A stretch of DNA of 64,000 nt. Origin: an uncultured Lachnospiraceae bacterium. GTDB lineage: Bacteria; Bacillota; Clostridia; Lachnospirales; Lachnospiraceae. Below are positions 50,489 to 59,308 of this stretch, one piece after another. A program made the position numbers and the translations under genes. The DNA lies in assembly GCA_910586645.1 (NCBI GenBank), contig CAJUIS010000006.1:1-64000 (forward strand), in the 5' to 3' direction. Every line of letters begins with the position of its first letter. The first letter of the stretch is position 1. A model generated the notes under the pieces. It saw only the letters and a program-made list of their open reading frames with translations. It ran no database searches and was not told the DNA's origin.

Positions 50489-51607
50489 ATGGAAAAATCG
50501 AAAGTATATTTTACAACGTTTAAGACGACATTTACAGAGAACCTCTTATCCAAACTGCGCAGGCTGATTCTTACGGCCGGAATCAAAGACATTGATTTTG
50601 AAGACAAGTATGCGGCGATTAAGATACACTTCGGCGAATACGGCAATCTGGCGTTTCTTCGCCCAAACTATGCGAAAGTCGTGGCTGACGTCGTAAAAGA
50701 GGCGGGTGGAAAGCCTTTTTTGACGGACTGTAATACGCTTTATGTAGGAAGCCGGAAAAATGCGCTGGATCATCTGGACACGGCGTATGCGAACGGTTTT
50801 TCGCCAATGACGACGGGCTGCCAGGTAATTATCGCTGACGGACTGAAAGGGACGGACGAGGCGGTTGTGCCTTTGGACGGAGAATATGTAAAGGAAGCAA
50901 AAGTGGGACGCGCGCTTATGGATGCGGATATTCTGATTTCCCTGACGCATTTTAAGGGACATGAGGCGACGAGTTTTGGCGGAGCCATTAAGAATATCGG
51001 AATGGGCGGCGGCTCCCGCGCCGGAAAGATGGAGATGCACAGCGACGGAAAGCCTGGCGTTGCAGAAGACAAGTGCATCGGCTGTAAGAGCTGTACGAAA
51101 GTCTGCGCCCATGAGGGCGTTTCTGTAACAGACAAAAAGGCGTTTATTGATCACGACAAATGCGTCGGCTGCGGCCGCTGCATCGGCGTCTGCCCGAAAG
51201 ATGCGATTGAAGCGACGTTTGACGCTTCCAATCAGCGGCTGAACTGTAAAATGGCGGAATATACGAAAGCCATTTGCCAGAACAGGCCGTGCTTTCATAT
51301 TGCGCTTGTCTGCGACGTTTCTCCGAACTGTGACTGTCATGCGGAAAACGACATTCCGATTATTCCGGATGTCGGGATGTTCGCTTCTTTTGATCCGGTG
51401 GCGCTTGACGTTGCCTGCGCAGACGCCTGCAACCGCCAGCCTGTTATCGCGGGAAGCGTACTGGCGGAAAATGTGGCTGGTCATGGACACTGCGATCACA
51501 AAGATCATTTCCATATGACGCATCCGGATACGGAATGGGAGAGCTGCATTGCGCACAGCATAAAAATCGGACTGGGGACGGATCAGTACGAATTAATTGA
51601 AATATAA
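50489..51607 (+). CDS. DUF362 protein with two [4Fe-4S] ferredoxin clusters
   Basis: 372 residues. The DUF362 domain occupies most of the length (IKIHFGEYGNLAFLRP, LTHFKGHEATSFGGAIKNIGMG). Two ferredoxin motifs sit in the middle: CIGCKSCTKVC (about 196-206) and CVGCGRCIGVC (about 226-236). DUF362 proteins are widespread in anaerobes; their reaction is not established, but an electron-transfer role is likely. A separate promoter and 160 nt separate it from the hydrogenase maturation operon on the same strand. Confidence 0.85.
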   Translation: MEKSKVYFTTFKTTFTENLLSKLRRLILTAGIKDIDFEDKYAAIKIHFGEYGNLAFLRPNYAKVVADVVKEAGGKPFLTDCNTLYVGSRKNALDHLDTAYANGFSPMTTGCQVIIADGLKGTDEAVVPLDGEYVKEAKVGRALMDADILISLTHFKGHEATSFGGAIKNIGMGGGSRAGKMEMHSDGKPGVAEDKCIGCKSCTKVCAHEGVSVTDKKAFIDHDKCVGCGRCIGVCPKDAIEATFDASNQRLNCKMAEYTKAICQNRPCFHIALVCDVSPNCDCHAENDIPIIPDVGMFASFDPVALDVACADACNRQPVIAGSVLAENVAGHGHCDHKDHFHMTHPDTEWESCIAHSIKIGLGTDQYELIEI

Positions 51608-51650
51608 TTAATGGCATAAAAGAATTTAAAATTATAAAATTTTATAAAAC

Positions 51651-51679
51651 TTGACAATAATATAGAAGTATTGGAAAAT
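51651..51679 (+). promoter_or_regulatory. candidate promoter of the hydrogenase maturation operon
   Basis: -35 TTGACA (51651-51656), a 17-nt spacer and a weak -10 GAAAAT (51674-51679). A leader of about 80 nt follows, containing the hexamer ATAAGG twice; no known riboswitch was recognised in it. Confidence 0.45.
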
Positions 51680-51766
51680 TTAAATATAACGAATAAAATC
51701 TGACCCATAAGGCGTATGCCTGACGGATAAGGTGAAAAAGCGGCGCAAAAACAAAGAGGGGACAAT

Positions 51767-52030
51767 ATGACGACCAGAGTGGCCATAATTTCAATTGCAG
51801 TGGAAAAGTCCGGCGACGTAGATAAGTTAAACAGGATTCTGCATGAATACAGCGGATATATCATTGGGAGAATGGGAATTCCTTATGCAAAGAGGGAAAT
51901 TTCCCTGATCAGCGTTGCGATAGACGCTCCGGCGGATACAATCAGCGCAATGACCGGGAAAATTGGAATGCTTGAAGGCATTACTTCGAAAGCGCTTTAT
52001 GCAAAGCTTAAGGAGGTATGCAATGCGTGA
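51767..52030 (+). CDS. putative iron-only hydrogenase system regulator, TM1266 type
   Basis: An 87-residue ACT/NikR-C-like fold protein (TRVAIISIAVEKSGDVDKLN, GRMGIPYAKREISLISVAID). Family members sit beside [FeFe]-hydrogenase genes and were named for that neighbourhood; the ligand and mechanism are unknown. It has no DNA-binding domain of its own. It is first in the operon and overlaps hydE by 8 nt. Confidence 0.88.
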   Translation: MTTRVAIISIAVEKSGDVDKLNRILHEYSGYIIGRMGIPYAKREISLISVAIDAPADTISAMTGKIGMLEGITSKALYAKLKEVCNA

Positions 52031-53081
52031 ATTGATTGACAGGCTGGAGCGGTGCGGACGATTGGATAAGGAGGAATGGACGGCCCTGATTGGCGCCGCA
52101 AAAGATGCGGAATATCTGTTTGAAAAAGCGAGAGCCGCTGCGAGGCGGCATTACGGTACGGACGTCTATAAAAGAGGACTGATTGAATTTACAAATTTCT
52201 GCAAAAATAACTGCCTTTACTGCGGCATCCGCAGAGACGGCCGCGATACGACGCGTTACCGCCTCAGTGAAGAAGAAATTCTTGACTGCTGTAAACGGGG
52301 GTATGCGCTTGGCTTTCGGACTTTTGTGCTGCAGGGGGGCGAAGACCCTTATTATACGGACGACAGGCTTGTAAAGCTGATTGCAGAAATGAAAGCGGCT
52401 TATCCGGACTGTGCGCTGACGCTTTCCATCGGGGAAAAGTCAAAAGAAAGCTATCAGAAGTTTTTTGACGCGGGGGCAGACCGTTACCTGCTCCGGCATG
52501 AGACGGCGAATCCGGATCATTACCGGAAACTGCACCCAAAAGAGATGAGCTTTGAAAACCGGAAAAAATGCCTTTTCTGGTTAAAAGAAATCGGATACCA
52601 GACGGGGTGCGGTTTTATGGTGGGCTCTCCCGGACAGACGGCGGAATGCCTGGCGGAAGATATGCTTTTTATTACAGAGCTTCAGCCGGATATGGTCGGG
52701 ATAGGGCCGTTTCTGCCGCATCATAACACCCCGTTTGCAAAAGAAGCAAAAGGAAGCGTTGCGCTGACGCTCTATATGATTGGACTGCTTAGGCTTTTAA
52801 AGCCGAATCTCCTTATTCCGGCGACGACTGCGCTTGGAACGGCGGATGCGAATGGAAGGGAAAAAGGCGTCCTGGCGGGGGCCAACGTAGTTATGCCGAA
52901 TCTTTCGCCTGTCAGGGTACGGAGAAAATATGAGTTATACGACAATAAAATTTGCACCGGAGACGAAGCGGCGGAATGCTGTGCGGCGTTAGAGCGCAGC
53001 ATGGAGCGGATCGGCTTTCATCTGGCAAAGGGTCGCGGAGATCCGGCAGAAGATCAGAGAAAAGAGGAAAATTATGTATAA
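52023..53081 (+). CDS. hydE: [FeFe]-hydrogenase maturase HydE
   Basis: About 352 residues, a radical SAM enzyme with CX3CX2C at C60, C64 and C67 (FCKNNCLYCGI). LQGGEDPYYTDD and LRHETANPDHYRKLHP are HydE hallmarks. HydE acts in assembly of the azadithiolate bridge of the H-cluster, using the iron-carbonyl-cyanide product of HydG. ATG 52023 has AAGGAGGT and lies inside the regulator gene. It overlaps hydG by 8 nt. Confidence 0.94.
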   Translation: MRELIDRLERCGRLDKEEWTALIGAAKDAEYLFEKARAAARRHYGTDVYKRGLIEFTNFCKNNCLYCGIRRDGRDTTRYRLSEEEILDCCKRGYALGFRTFVLQGGEDPYYTDDRLVKLIAEMKAAYPDCALTLSIGEKSKESYQKFFDAGADRYLLRHETANPDHYRKLHPKEMSFENRKKCLFWLKEIGYQTGCGFMVGSPGQTAECLAEDMLFITELQPDMVGIGPFLPHHNTPFAKEAKGSVALTLYMIGLLRLLKPNLLIPATTALGTADANGREKGVLAGANVVMPNLSPVRVRRKYELYDNKICTGDEAAECCAALERSMERIGFHLAKGRGDPAEDQRKEENYV

Positions 53082-54492
53082 CGTAATGTCATCCAGGGCG
53101 GAAGAGTTTATCAGCGACGAGGAGATTCTGGACTGCCTTTCCTACGCGCAGGAGAATAAAAACAATCGGGAATTGATAGAACAGATTTTAGAAAAAGCCT
53201 CTGAAATGAAAGGGATTTCACACAGGGAGGCGATTGTGCTGCTGGATTGTGAAATTGAGGATTTAAACGAGCGGATTTACCGTCTGGCAGAGGCGGTTAA
53301 ACAGGAGTTTTACGGCAACCGCATCGTTATGTTTGCGCCGCTGTATCTGTCCAATTATTGCGTCAACGGATGTAAATACTGCCCGTATCATTTAAAAAAT
53401 AAGCATATTGCAAGGAAGAAGCTGACACAGGAAGAAATCCGGAGGGAAGTGACGGCTCTGCAGGATATGGGGCACAAACGGCTTGCATTGGAAGCGGGGG
53501 AAGATCCCGTTAATAATCCCATTGAATATATTCTGGAAAGCATCAGGACGATTTACAGCATTAAGCATAAAAACGGCGCAATCCGCCGTGTCAATGTCAA
53601 CATTGCGGCGACGACGGTGGAGAATTACAGGAAGCTGAAAGACGCCGGGATCGGGACATATATTCTGTTTCAGGAAACTTATAATAAAAAATCATACGAA
53701 GAGCTGCATCCGACCGGGCCGAAGAGCGATTACGCCTATCATACGGAAGCGATGGATCGTGCGAGAGAAGCAGGGATAGACGATATGGGAATCGGCGTAT
53801 TGTTCGGACTGAACAATTACCGTTATGATTTTACGGGAATTCTCATGCATGCCGAGCATATGGAACGTTTTGGCGGAGTGGGCCCGCATACCATCAGCGT
53901 GCCCCGCGTCCGGAAAGCCGACGATATCGATCCGGATGTGTTTGACAATGGAATCAGCGACGATACATTCGCCAAAATCGTAGCATGCCTTAGGATTGCC
54001 GTTCCCTACACCGGAATGATTGTGTCCACAAGAGAGTCGCAGAAAAGCAGGGAGCGTGTGCTTCATCTTGGAATATCGCAGATCAGCGGAGGCTCAAAGA
54101 CCAGCGTGGGCGGTTATGCGGAAGAGGAAGCGCCGGAAGAAAATTCCGCGCAGTTTGACATCAGCGATAACAGAAGCCTGGATGAAGTCGTGCGCTGGCT
54201 GATGGAGATGGGATATGTGCCGAGTTTCTGCACGGCCTGCTACCGGGAAGGCAGGACGGGCGACCGTTTTATGACGCTTTTGAAAAACAGGCAGATTATC
54301 AATTGCTGCCATCCGAACGCGCTGATGACTTTAAAGGAATATCTTGAGGATTATGCGCTTGGAAAGACAAAGGAAATCGGTGAAAAACTGATTGCGGAAG
54401 AGCTAAAGAAAATTCCGAATGAAACGGTGCAGAGGAAGGCCGCAGATTATATTGAAAACATCCATTTGGGCAAACGGGATTTCCGGTTTTAA
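53074..54492 (+). CDS. hydG: [FeFe]-hydrogenase maturase HydG
   Basis: A 472-residue radical SAM tyrosine lyase with CX3CX2C at C96, C100 and C103 (CVNGCKYCPY). The C-terminal auxiliary cluster site CTACYREGRTGDRFM...NCCHP provides the CX2C and third Cys that separate HydG from ThiH. It cleaves tyrosine to give the CO and CN ligands. RBS AGAGGA. Spacing to hydF is 30 nt. Confidence 0.95.
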   Translation: MYNVMSSRAEEFISDEEILDCLSYAQENKNNRELIEQILEKASEMKGISHREAIVLLDCEIEDLNERIYRLAEAVKQEFYGNRIVMFAPLYLSNYCVNGCKYCPYHLKNKHIARKKLTQEEIRREVTALQDMGHKRLALEAGEDPVNNPIEYILESIRTIYSIKHKNGAIRRVNVNIAATTVENYRKLKDAGIGTYILFQETYNKKSYEELHPTGPKSDYAYHTEAMDRAREAGIDDMGIGVLFGLNNYRYDFTGILMHAEHMERFGGVGPHTISVPRVRKADDIDPDVFDNGISDDTFAKIVACLRIAVPYTGMIVSTRESQKSRERVLHLGISQISGGSKTSVGGYAEEEAPEENSAQFDISDNRSLDEVVRWLMEMGYVPSFCTACYREGRTGDRFMTLLKNRQIINCCHPNALMTLKEYLEDYALGKTKEIGEKLIAEELKKIPNETVQRKAADYIENIHLGKRDFRF

Positions 54493-54522
54493 AAAATTTT
54501 TCGGGCAGCAGGGAGAATTGTC

Positions 54523-55764
54523 ATGGGTATGAATGAAACGCCATCTGCAAATCGTGTGCATATAGGGATTTTTGGAAAAAGAAACGCCGGGAAATCCAGT
54601 ATGATAAACGCCGTTACGGGGCAAAACCTGGCCATTGTTTCAGAGATCAAAGGAACAACGACGGATCCCGTTAAAAAGGCGATGGAGCTTTTGCCGCTTG
54701 GCCCGGTTCTTATGATTGACACGCCTGGGCTGGACGACGGGGGGCCGCTTGGCAGGATGCGCGTCGAAAAGGCGTATCAGGCGTTAAACCAGACGGATAT
54801 TGCCGTTCTTGTCGTGGACGGAGAGGACTTTTCCGGAAAAAAAGAGTTTGACGCCATAATGCACCCCCTGACTGCCCGCTTTGCTGAAAAAAAGATTCCT
54901 TACATTATCGCCGTCAATAAATCGGAATCCCTGACGGAAGAAAAAAAAGCGCAGATACGGGAAGCTTTTTTGGAAGACGCGCCACTGTTGTTTGTCAGCG
55001 CAAAGACAGGGCGGAATATTCCGGAATTAAAGGAATGCATTGCAAAACTGGCCCCGGAGGAACATACGCAGTTAAAGCTTGTTAAGGATTTGCTTGCGCC
55101 TTTTGACGTTGCCGTGCTTGTGGTTCCGATAGATTCCTCCGCTCCCAAAGGAAGGCTGATCCTGCCGCAGCAGCAGGTGATCCGGGACTGCCTGGAAGCG
55201 GGGGCCGTGCCTGTTGTGACAAAGGAGACGGGGCTTAAGGAGACGCTAAAGCTTCTCTCCGGAAAACCGAAACTTGTGATTACAGACAGCCAGGCATTTG
55301 AGCGTGTGGCGAAAGATACGCCGGAAGATGTTTTTCTGACGTCTTTTTCTATACTTTTTTCCAGATATAAGGGGAATTTAAAACAGCAGGTTTTGGGAGC
55401 GGAGGCGCTTTTGGAGCTGAAGGACGGGGATACCGTCTTGATTTCGGAAGGCTGTACGCACCACAGGCAGTGCGAAGATATCGGAACGGTAAAACTGCCC
55501 CGGTGGATTTTGGAATTTACAGGGAAAAAGTTAGAGTTTGCATTTACAAGCGGCACACAGTTTCCGGAAGATTTATCAGAATACGCGCTGGTTGTGCATT
55601 GCGGGGGATGCATGTTAAATGAGAAGGAAATGAAGCGCCGTTTAAACTGCGCCAGGGCCGGGGGAGTCCCCATGACAAATTACGGGACAGCCATTGCCAA
55701 AATGCATGGGATCCTGGATCGCAGCCTTGAGATATTTCAGAGTGTTTTCAGGGAGGGGTTATGA
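54523..55764 (+). CDS. hydF: [FeFe]-hydrogenase maturation GTPase HydF
   Basis: 413 residues. The N-terminal GTPase has P-loop GKRNAGKSS (18-26), the switch Thr in GTTTDPV, and DTPGLDD. The C-terminal cluster-binding domain has CTHHRQC and HCGGC, the three Cys used to hold the [4Fe-4S] cluster. HydF is the scaffold that delivers the diiron unit to the hydrogenase. The hydrogenase itself is not in the window. It ends in a 4-nt overlap with the next gene. Confidence 0.95.
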   Translation: MGMNETPSANRVHIGIFGKRNAGKSSMINAVTGQNLAIVSEIKGTTTDPVKKAMELLPLGPVLMIDTPGLDDGGPLGRMRVEKAYQALNQTDIAVLVVDGEDFSGKKEFDAIMHPLTARFAEKKIPYIIAVNKSESLTEEKKAQIREAFLEDAPLLFVSAKTGRNIPELKECIAKLAPEEHTQLKLVKDLLAPFDVAVLVVPIDSSAPKGRLILPQQQVIRDCLEAGAVPVVTKETGLKETLKLLSGKPKLVITDSQAFERVAKDTPEDVFLTSFSILFSRYKGNLKQQVLGAEALLELKDGDTVLISEGCTHHRQCEDIGTVKLPRWILEFTGKKLEFAFTSGTQFPEDLSEYALVVHCGGCMLNEKEMKRRLNCARAGGVPMTNYGTAIAKMHGILDRSLEIFQSVFREGL

Positions 55765-56558
55765 ACGTACAGGATAAACTGGAACGGATATTGAGAGAGA
55801 TGCACATTTTGCTTTCAAGAGCGCCGTCTCCAAAAGGAAAAGGGGAGTATGTCCTGATTCAGAAAAAAGAGATGCAGCGTCATCTTGGCAACATCAGCCA
55901 GGCGGTTCGCGAAATGATGGACGAATATGAGGCGACGCAGCAGAGCAGGAACAGAAAAGAGCTGGAAGCGGAAAACCAGAGACTCGAAATTCTGAGAAAT
56001 GCGAATCACCAGGCGCAGGATATTTATGCGGCTTCTGTCATCTATTCGGAGGATGCGCTGGGGAGGATTCAGGATATTATAAGCCAGTCAGAGCAGGAGA
56101 CGAAAAAGATACTGAAGAATTTGAACCGGGAAATGGAAGAAGAGAAACGCAGGATCCGCAGCAATCAGACGGAACTGATTACTCAGCTTGAGGATATGAA
56201 GGACACAGCGAAATATATGCGTCTGATTGAAGACCGCAATCGTGAAATTGCGAAAGAAAAGGCCAAAAAGCAGGAGAAGGAGCGGCCAAAAGAAAGCCGG
56301 CGGAGAGAAGAGAGGGAAGCCGGGGAAAAGACGGCCAAAACAGAGGCTGAAATTATAAAAGAAACGGCAAAAGAGCCGGAAGAGAGAATTGTATATGAAA
56401 AGCCGGTGATTAAAATAAACAGCGAATATTTTAAAAGAGCGGGAATATCTGCAGACGAAGATATAGAAGCGGAAGGGCTTAAGGAACCGGAAGCGGAAAA
56501 ACAGGAAGACAGAAAAGAAAAAATGCGGGGATTTTTTTCTTTTGGGAAAAAACCTTAG
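55761..56558 (+). CDS. coiled-coil protein translationally coupled to hydF
   Basis: 265 residues. Residues 1-50 are compact (MNVQDKLERILREMHILLS), about 60-190 form a long Glu/Arg/Gln-rich coiled coil, and the C-terminus is acidic then ends GFFSFGKKP. The design resembles septum-linked or vacuolar ATPase stalk-like helpers, but I recognise no family. It overlaps hydF by 4 nt (ATGA), so it is translated with it, though it need not share its function. A two-component system follows 27 nt later. Confidence 0.65.
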   Translation: MNVQDKLERILREMHILLSRAPSPKGKGEYVLIQKKEMQRHLGNISQAVREMMDEYEATQQSRNRKELEAENQRLEILRNANHQAQDIYAASVIYSEDALGRIQDIISQSEQETKKILKNLNREMEEEKRRIRSNQTELITQLEDMKDTAKYMRLIEDRNREIAKEKAKKQEKERPKESRRREEREAGEKTAKTEAEIIKETAKEPEERIVYEKPVIKINSEYFKRAGISADEDIEAEGLKEPEAEKQEDRKEKMRGFFSFGKKP

Positions 56559-56585
56559 CGTTCGAATTGGAAAGGAGCGGGGAGT

Positions 56586-57278
56586 ATGAACCGAATACTC
56601 GTCTGTGACGATGACAGAGAGATTGTGGAAGCCATTGAAATATACCTGCAGCAGGAGGGATATGATGTCATAAAAGCCGGGGACGGAGCGGAAGCCCTGG
56701 AGATTTTAAAAACACAGTCAGTGGATTTGCTGATTATAGACGTGATGATGCCAAAACTTGACGGGATCCGGGCAACGCTTAAAATACGGGAAGACAGCAG
56801 TATACCGATTATTATGCTGTCTGCCAAATCAGAAGATTCGGACAAGATTCTGGGCTTAAATATCGGCGCGGACGATTATCTGACAAAACCGTTTAATCCG
56901 CTGGAGCTTGTGGCAAGGGTGAAATCACAGATCAGGCGGTATACAAAACTCGGCAATGCCGCAGAGAACAGTCAGGCTGTTTATCAGACAGGAGGGCTTG
57001 TCATCAATGACGAGTTAAAGGAAGTGACGGTGGACGATGAACCGGTCAAGCTTACGCCGATAGAGTATAATATCCTGCTGCTTTTGATGAAAAACCAGGG
57101 AAAAGTTTTTTCCATCAGCCAGATTTATGAAAGCATCTGGAACGCAGACGCCATAGGGGCGGATAATACGGTGGCCGTTCACATCAGGCATATCCGGGAA
57201 AAAATAGAGATTAATCCAAAAGAACCGCGTTATATTAAAGTAGTCTGGGGAATTGGGTACAAGATAGATAAAGCATAG
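56586..57278 (+). CDS. VanR-like OmpR-family response regulator
   Basis: 230 residues. The receiver has D8-D9-D10, phospho-acceptor D52 in IIDVMMPKLDG, and TKPF; the C-terminal winged helix (about 135-230) ends GIGYKIDKA. It is close in style to the VanR at 1830. The paired kinase follows 10 nt later. Position before MBOAT/DHHW genes suggests that surface glycan acylation is a target, by inference. Confidence 0.87.
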   Translation: MNRILVCDDDREIVEAIEIYLQQEGYDVIKAGDGAEALEILKTQSVDLLIIDVMMPKLDGIRATLKIREDSSIPIIMLSAKSEDSDKILGLNIGADDYLTKPFNPLELVARVKSQIRRYTKLGNAAENSQAVYQTGGLVINDELKEVTVDDEPVKLTPIEYNILLLLMKNQGKVFSISQIYESIWNADAIGADNTVAVHIRHIREKIEINPKEPRYIKVVWGIGYKIDKA

Positions 57279-57288
57279 AGGAAAGAGT

Positions 57289-59274
57289 ATGGCGAACAAT
57301 AGATTTAACAATGGATACAAGACAGTTGTAGTTTTGCTGCAGATGGTATTTTTGATTATCGTCGTCGTAACTGTTTCTCTGATGCTCAATATATTCGGAA
57401 GGAGTAGGCTTAGTTTTCGTGACATCGGGAATAACTATTCCTTTTTTGATTCCAATTATTATATAGAAGAGTTTTCGGAGGAATTAAAGAGCCTGACTGT
57501 GTATCTGCAGATGCAGAAGGGGATGCAGGAGAGAGAACTGAATGAACTTGAAAATGTAAAATACAAACGGTACCGTTTGAAATACGACAGCGGCGAGAGC
57601 AATATTTACTATTGGTTTTCACAGAAAGGCAGAATCTATACGAATATGAAAGATGTGCCGGAGAAGAAAGACGCCATTCAGGCTGCGGAGCAATTGGGCA
57701 GTTATCTTTATTATGAAGACGCGTCCGTAAGCCTTTCCGGAAATCTGTCCTATCTGGATCGCATTGCGAATCTGGAAGTGATGCGCCTGTTTCAGGCAGG
57801 GCATGGAGGAGAGCTTGTCGTTGCGGTGGATACGGATTTGCCGAAAGCCGACGCAATTATGGAAGCCGCTTCTATTTACGAAACATATTTTCCCTGGCTT
57901 GGAGTAGGTTTGTTTGCAGCGGTTCTTTCATTTATGTGGTTTATTTTGTGCATGATTTATCTTACGCTTGCGACAGGGAGAAATGGGGAAGAAGACAGGA
58001 TACGCCTGCACCGGATAGATTATATCCCGACTGAGCTGCACTTTCTGGCGATTTTTACATTTGTGACGGGACTGATTGTATTCTGCGCAAGGCTGGGGGA
58101 TAAGGATTGGGGCGTCTCCAGTTCGCTGATTTTGACGGGGACGCTGGTGTTTCTTTCCGACGGGGCGCTGCTTGCGCTGTATTTAAGCCTTGTCCGTAAG
58201 TTAAAGGCGGAGATTTTTACAAGCTGCAGTTTAATGTCTTTTATGATACGTACATTAAAGGCGGGAATGCGCAGGCAGAATATTGCGAAAAGAGCAATGA
58301 TTCAGTTCACGGTCTGCATGGGTTTGGAGCTGTTTTTTGTCTGGAAGGCGTTTGCAAAGCAAAGCCTCTGGGCGGCTGCGGGAGTTTTGATTTTATTTCT
58401 GTACCTGGCAGTCTATTTTTTGCAGCAGGCGATTCAGAGAAAAAAGATCCTGGAAGGCATCCATGAAATCAGTCACGGACGGCTGGATTATCATTTTGAA
58501 TCGGAGGAATTTTCAGGCGATTACAGAGATCTGGCGGAGGAAATTAACGGTATCGGGGAAGGGCTTATGAATGCCGTGGAAGAAAACGTGAAAAACGAGC
58601 GGCTGAAAACAGAGCTTGTGACAAATGTATCCCACGATATTAAAACGCCTCTGACTTCGATTATTAATTATATCAGCCTGATTAAAATGGAAGGAAGCTG
58701 GAATGAAAACGTAGAAAATTATGTGGGCATTCTGGAGAAAAAGTCACAGCGGCTAAAACAGCTGACGGAAGATCTGGTGGAGGTTTCCAAAATTACCAGC
58801 GGGACAATTATGCTGGATATGCATCCGATTAATATGGTGGAGCTGATCTGCCAGACGGGCGGGGAATTTAATGAGATTTTTGAGGATGTGGGACTCACTG
58901 TCGTAACGAGGCTTCCAAACGAACCGGTGATGATTTTGGCGGACGGAAGCCGCCTCTGGCGTGTAGTGCAGAACCTGTACAACAATGTCGCAAAGTACGC
59001 GTTAAAAAATACGAGGGTATTCGTAGACTTAAAGGAAAATGAAGGACGGGCGGAATTTACGATAAAGGACATTTCTGCGCAGAGCATTCACAAAACGGCG
59101 CAGGATTTAAGCGAGCGTTTCGTAAGAGGAGACGAATCCAGAGGGACGGAAGGGCATGGGCTTGGACTCTCGATAGCAAGGCATTTGACGAATCTTATGG
59201 GAGGGACGTTTGAAATTCAGGTGGACGGGGATTTGTTTATTGTAACGATTACCTTTTCAAAGATTGCGTTTTAA
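57289..59274 (+). CDS. large sensor histidine kinase
   Basis: 661 residues. One helix (about 12-35) is followed by an external domain of about 160 residues, then several more helices (about 200-380), making six or more in all. The HAMP-like linker is followed by H449 in NVSHDIKTPLTSIINYISL and a G-box GHGLGLSIARHL. The D-box is the reduced form IKDISAQ, as in related VanS-like kinases. The mix of external domain and membrane bundle is unusual. Partner is the upstream regulator. Confidence 0.86.
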   Translation: MANNRFNNGYKTVVVLLQMVFLIIVVVTVSLMLNIFGRSRLSFRDIGNNYSFFDSNYYIEEFSEELKSLTVYLQMQKGMQERELNELENVKYKRYRLKYDSGESNIYYWFSQKGRIYTNMKDVPEKKDAIQAAEQLGSYLYYEDASVSLSGNLSYLDRIANLEVMRLFQAGHGGELVVAVDTDLPKADAIMEAASIYETYFPWLGVGLFAAVLSFMWFILCMIYLTLATGRNGEEDRIRLHRIDYIPTELHFLAIFTFVTGLIVFCARLGDKDWGVSSSLILTGTLVFLSDGALLALYLSLVRKLKAEIFTSCSLMSFMIRTLKAGMRRQNIAKRAMIQFTVCMGLELFFVWKAFAKQSLWAAAGVLILFLYLAVYFLQQAIQRKKILEGIHEISHGRLDYHFESEEFSGDYRDLAEEINGIGEGLMNAVEENVKNERLKTELVTNVSHDIKTPLTSIINYISLIKMEGSWNENVENYVGILEKKSQRLKQLTEDLVEVSKITSGTIMLDMHPINMVELICQTGGEFNEIFEDVGLTVVTRLPNEPVMILADGSRLWRVVQNLYNNVAKYALKNTRVFVDLKENEGRAEFTIKDISAQSIHKTAQDLSERFVRGDESRGTEGHGLGLSIARHLTNLMGGTFEIQVDGDLFIVTITFSKIAF

Positions 59275-59308
59275 ATTATAAATTGACAGAAGAATTAGGA
59301 GAGAAAAA

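Noticed and set aside
50546..51556. Minus-strand frame of 336 codons opposite the DUF362 gene
   Set aside because: Basic, low-complexity translation with no family pattern; the plus-strand frame has clear ferredoxin motifs and a promoter.
59282..59287. TTGACA before the MBOAT gene as a promoter
   Set aside because: It lies 21 nt before the ATG, leaving no room for a -10 and transcription start; readthrough from the kinase gene is more likely.
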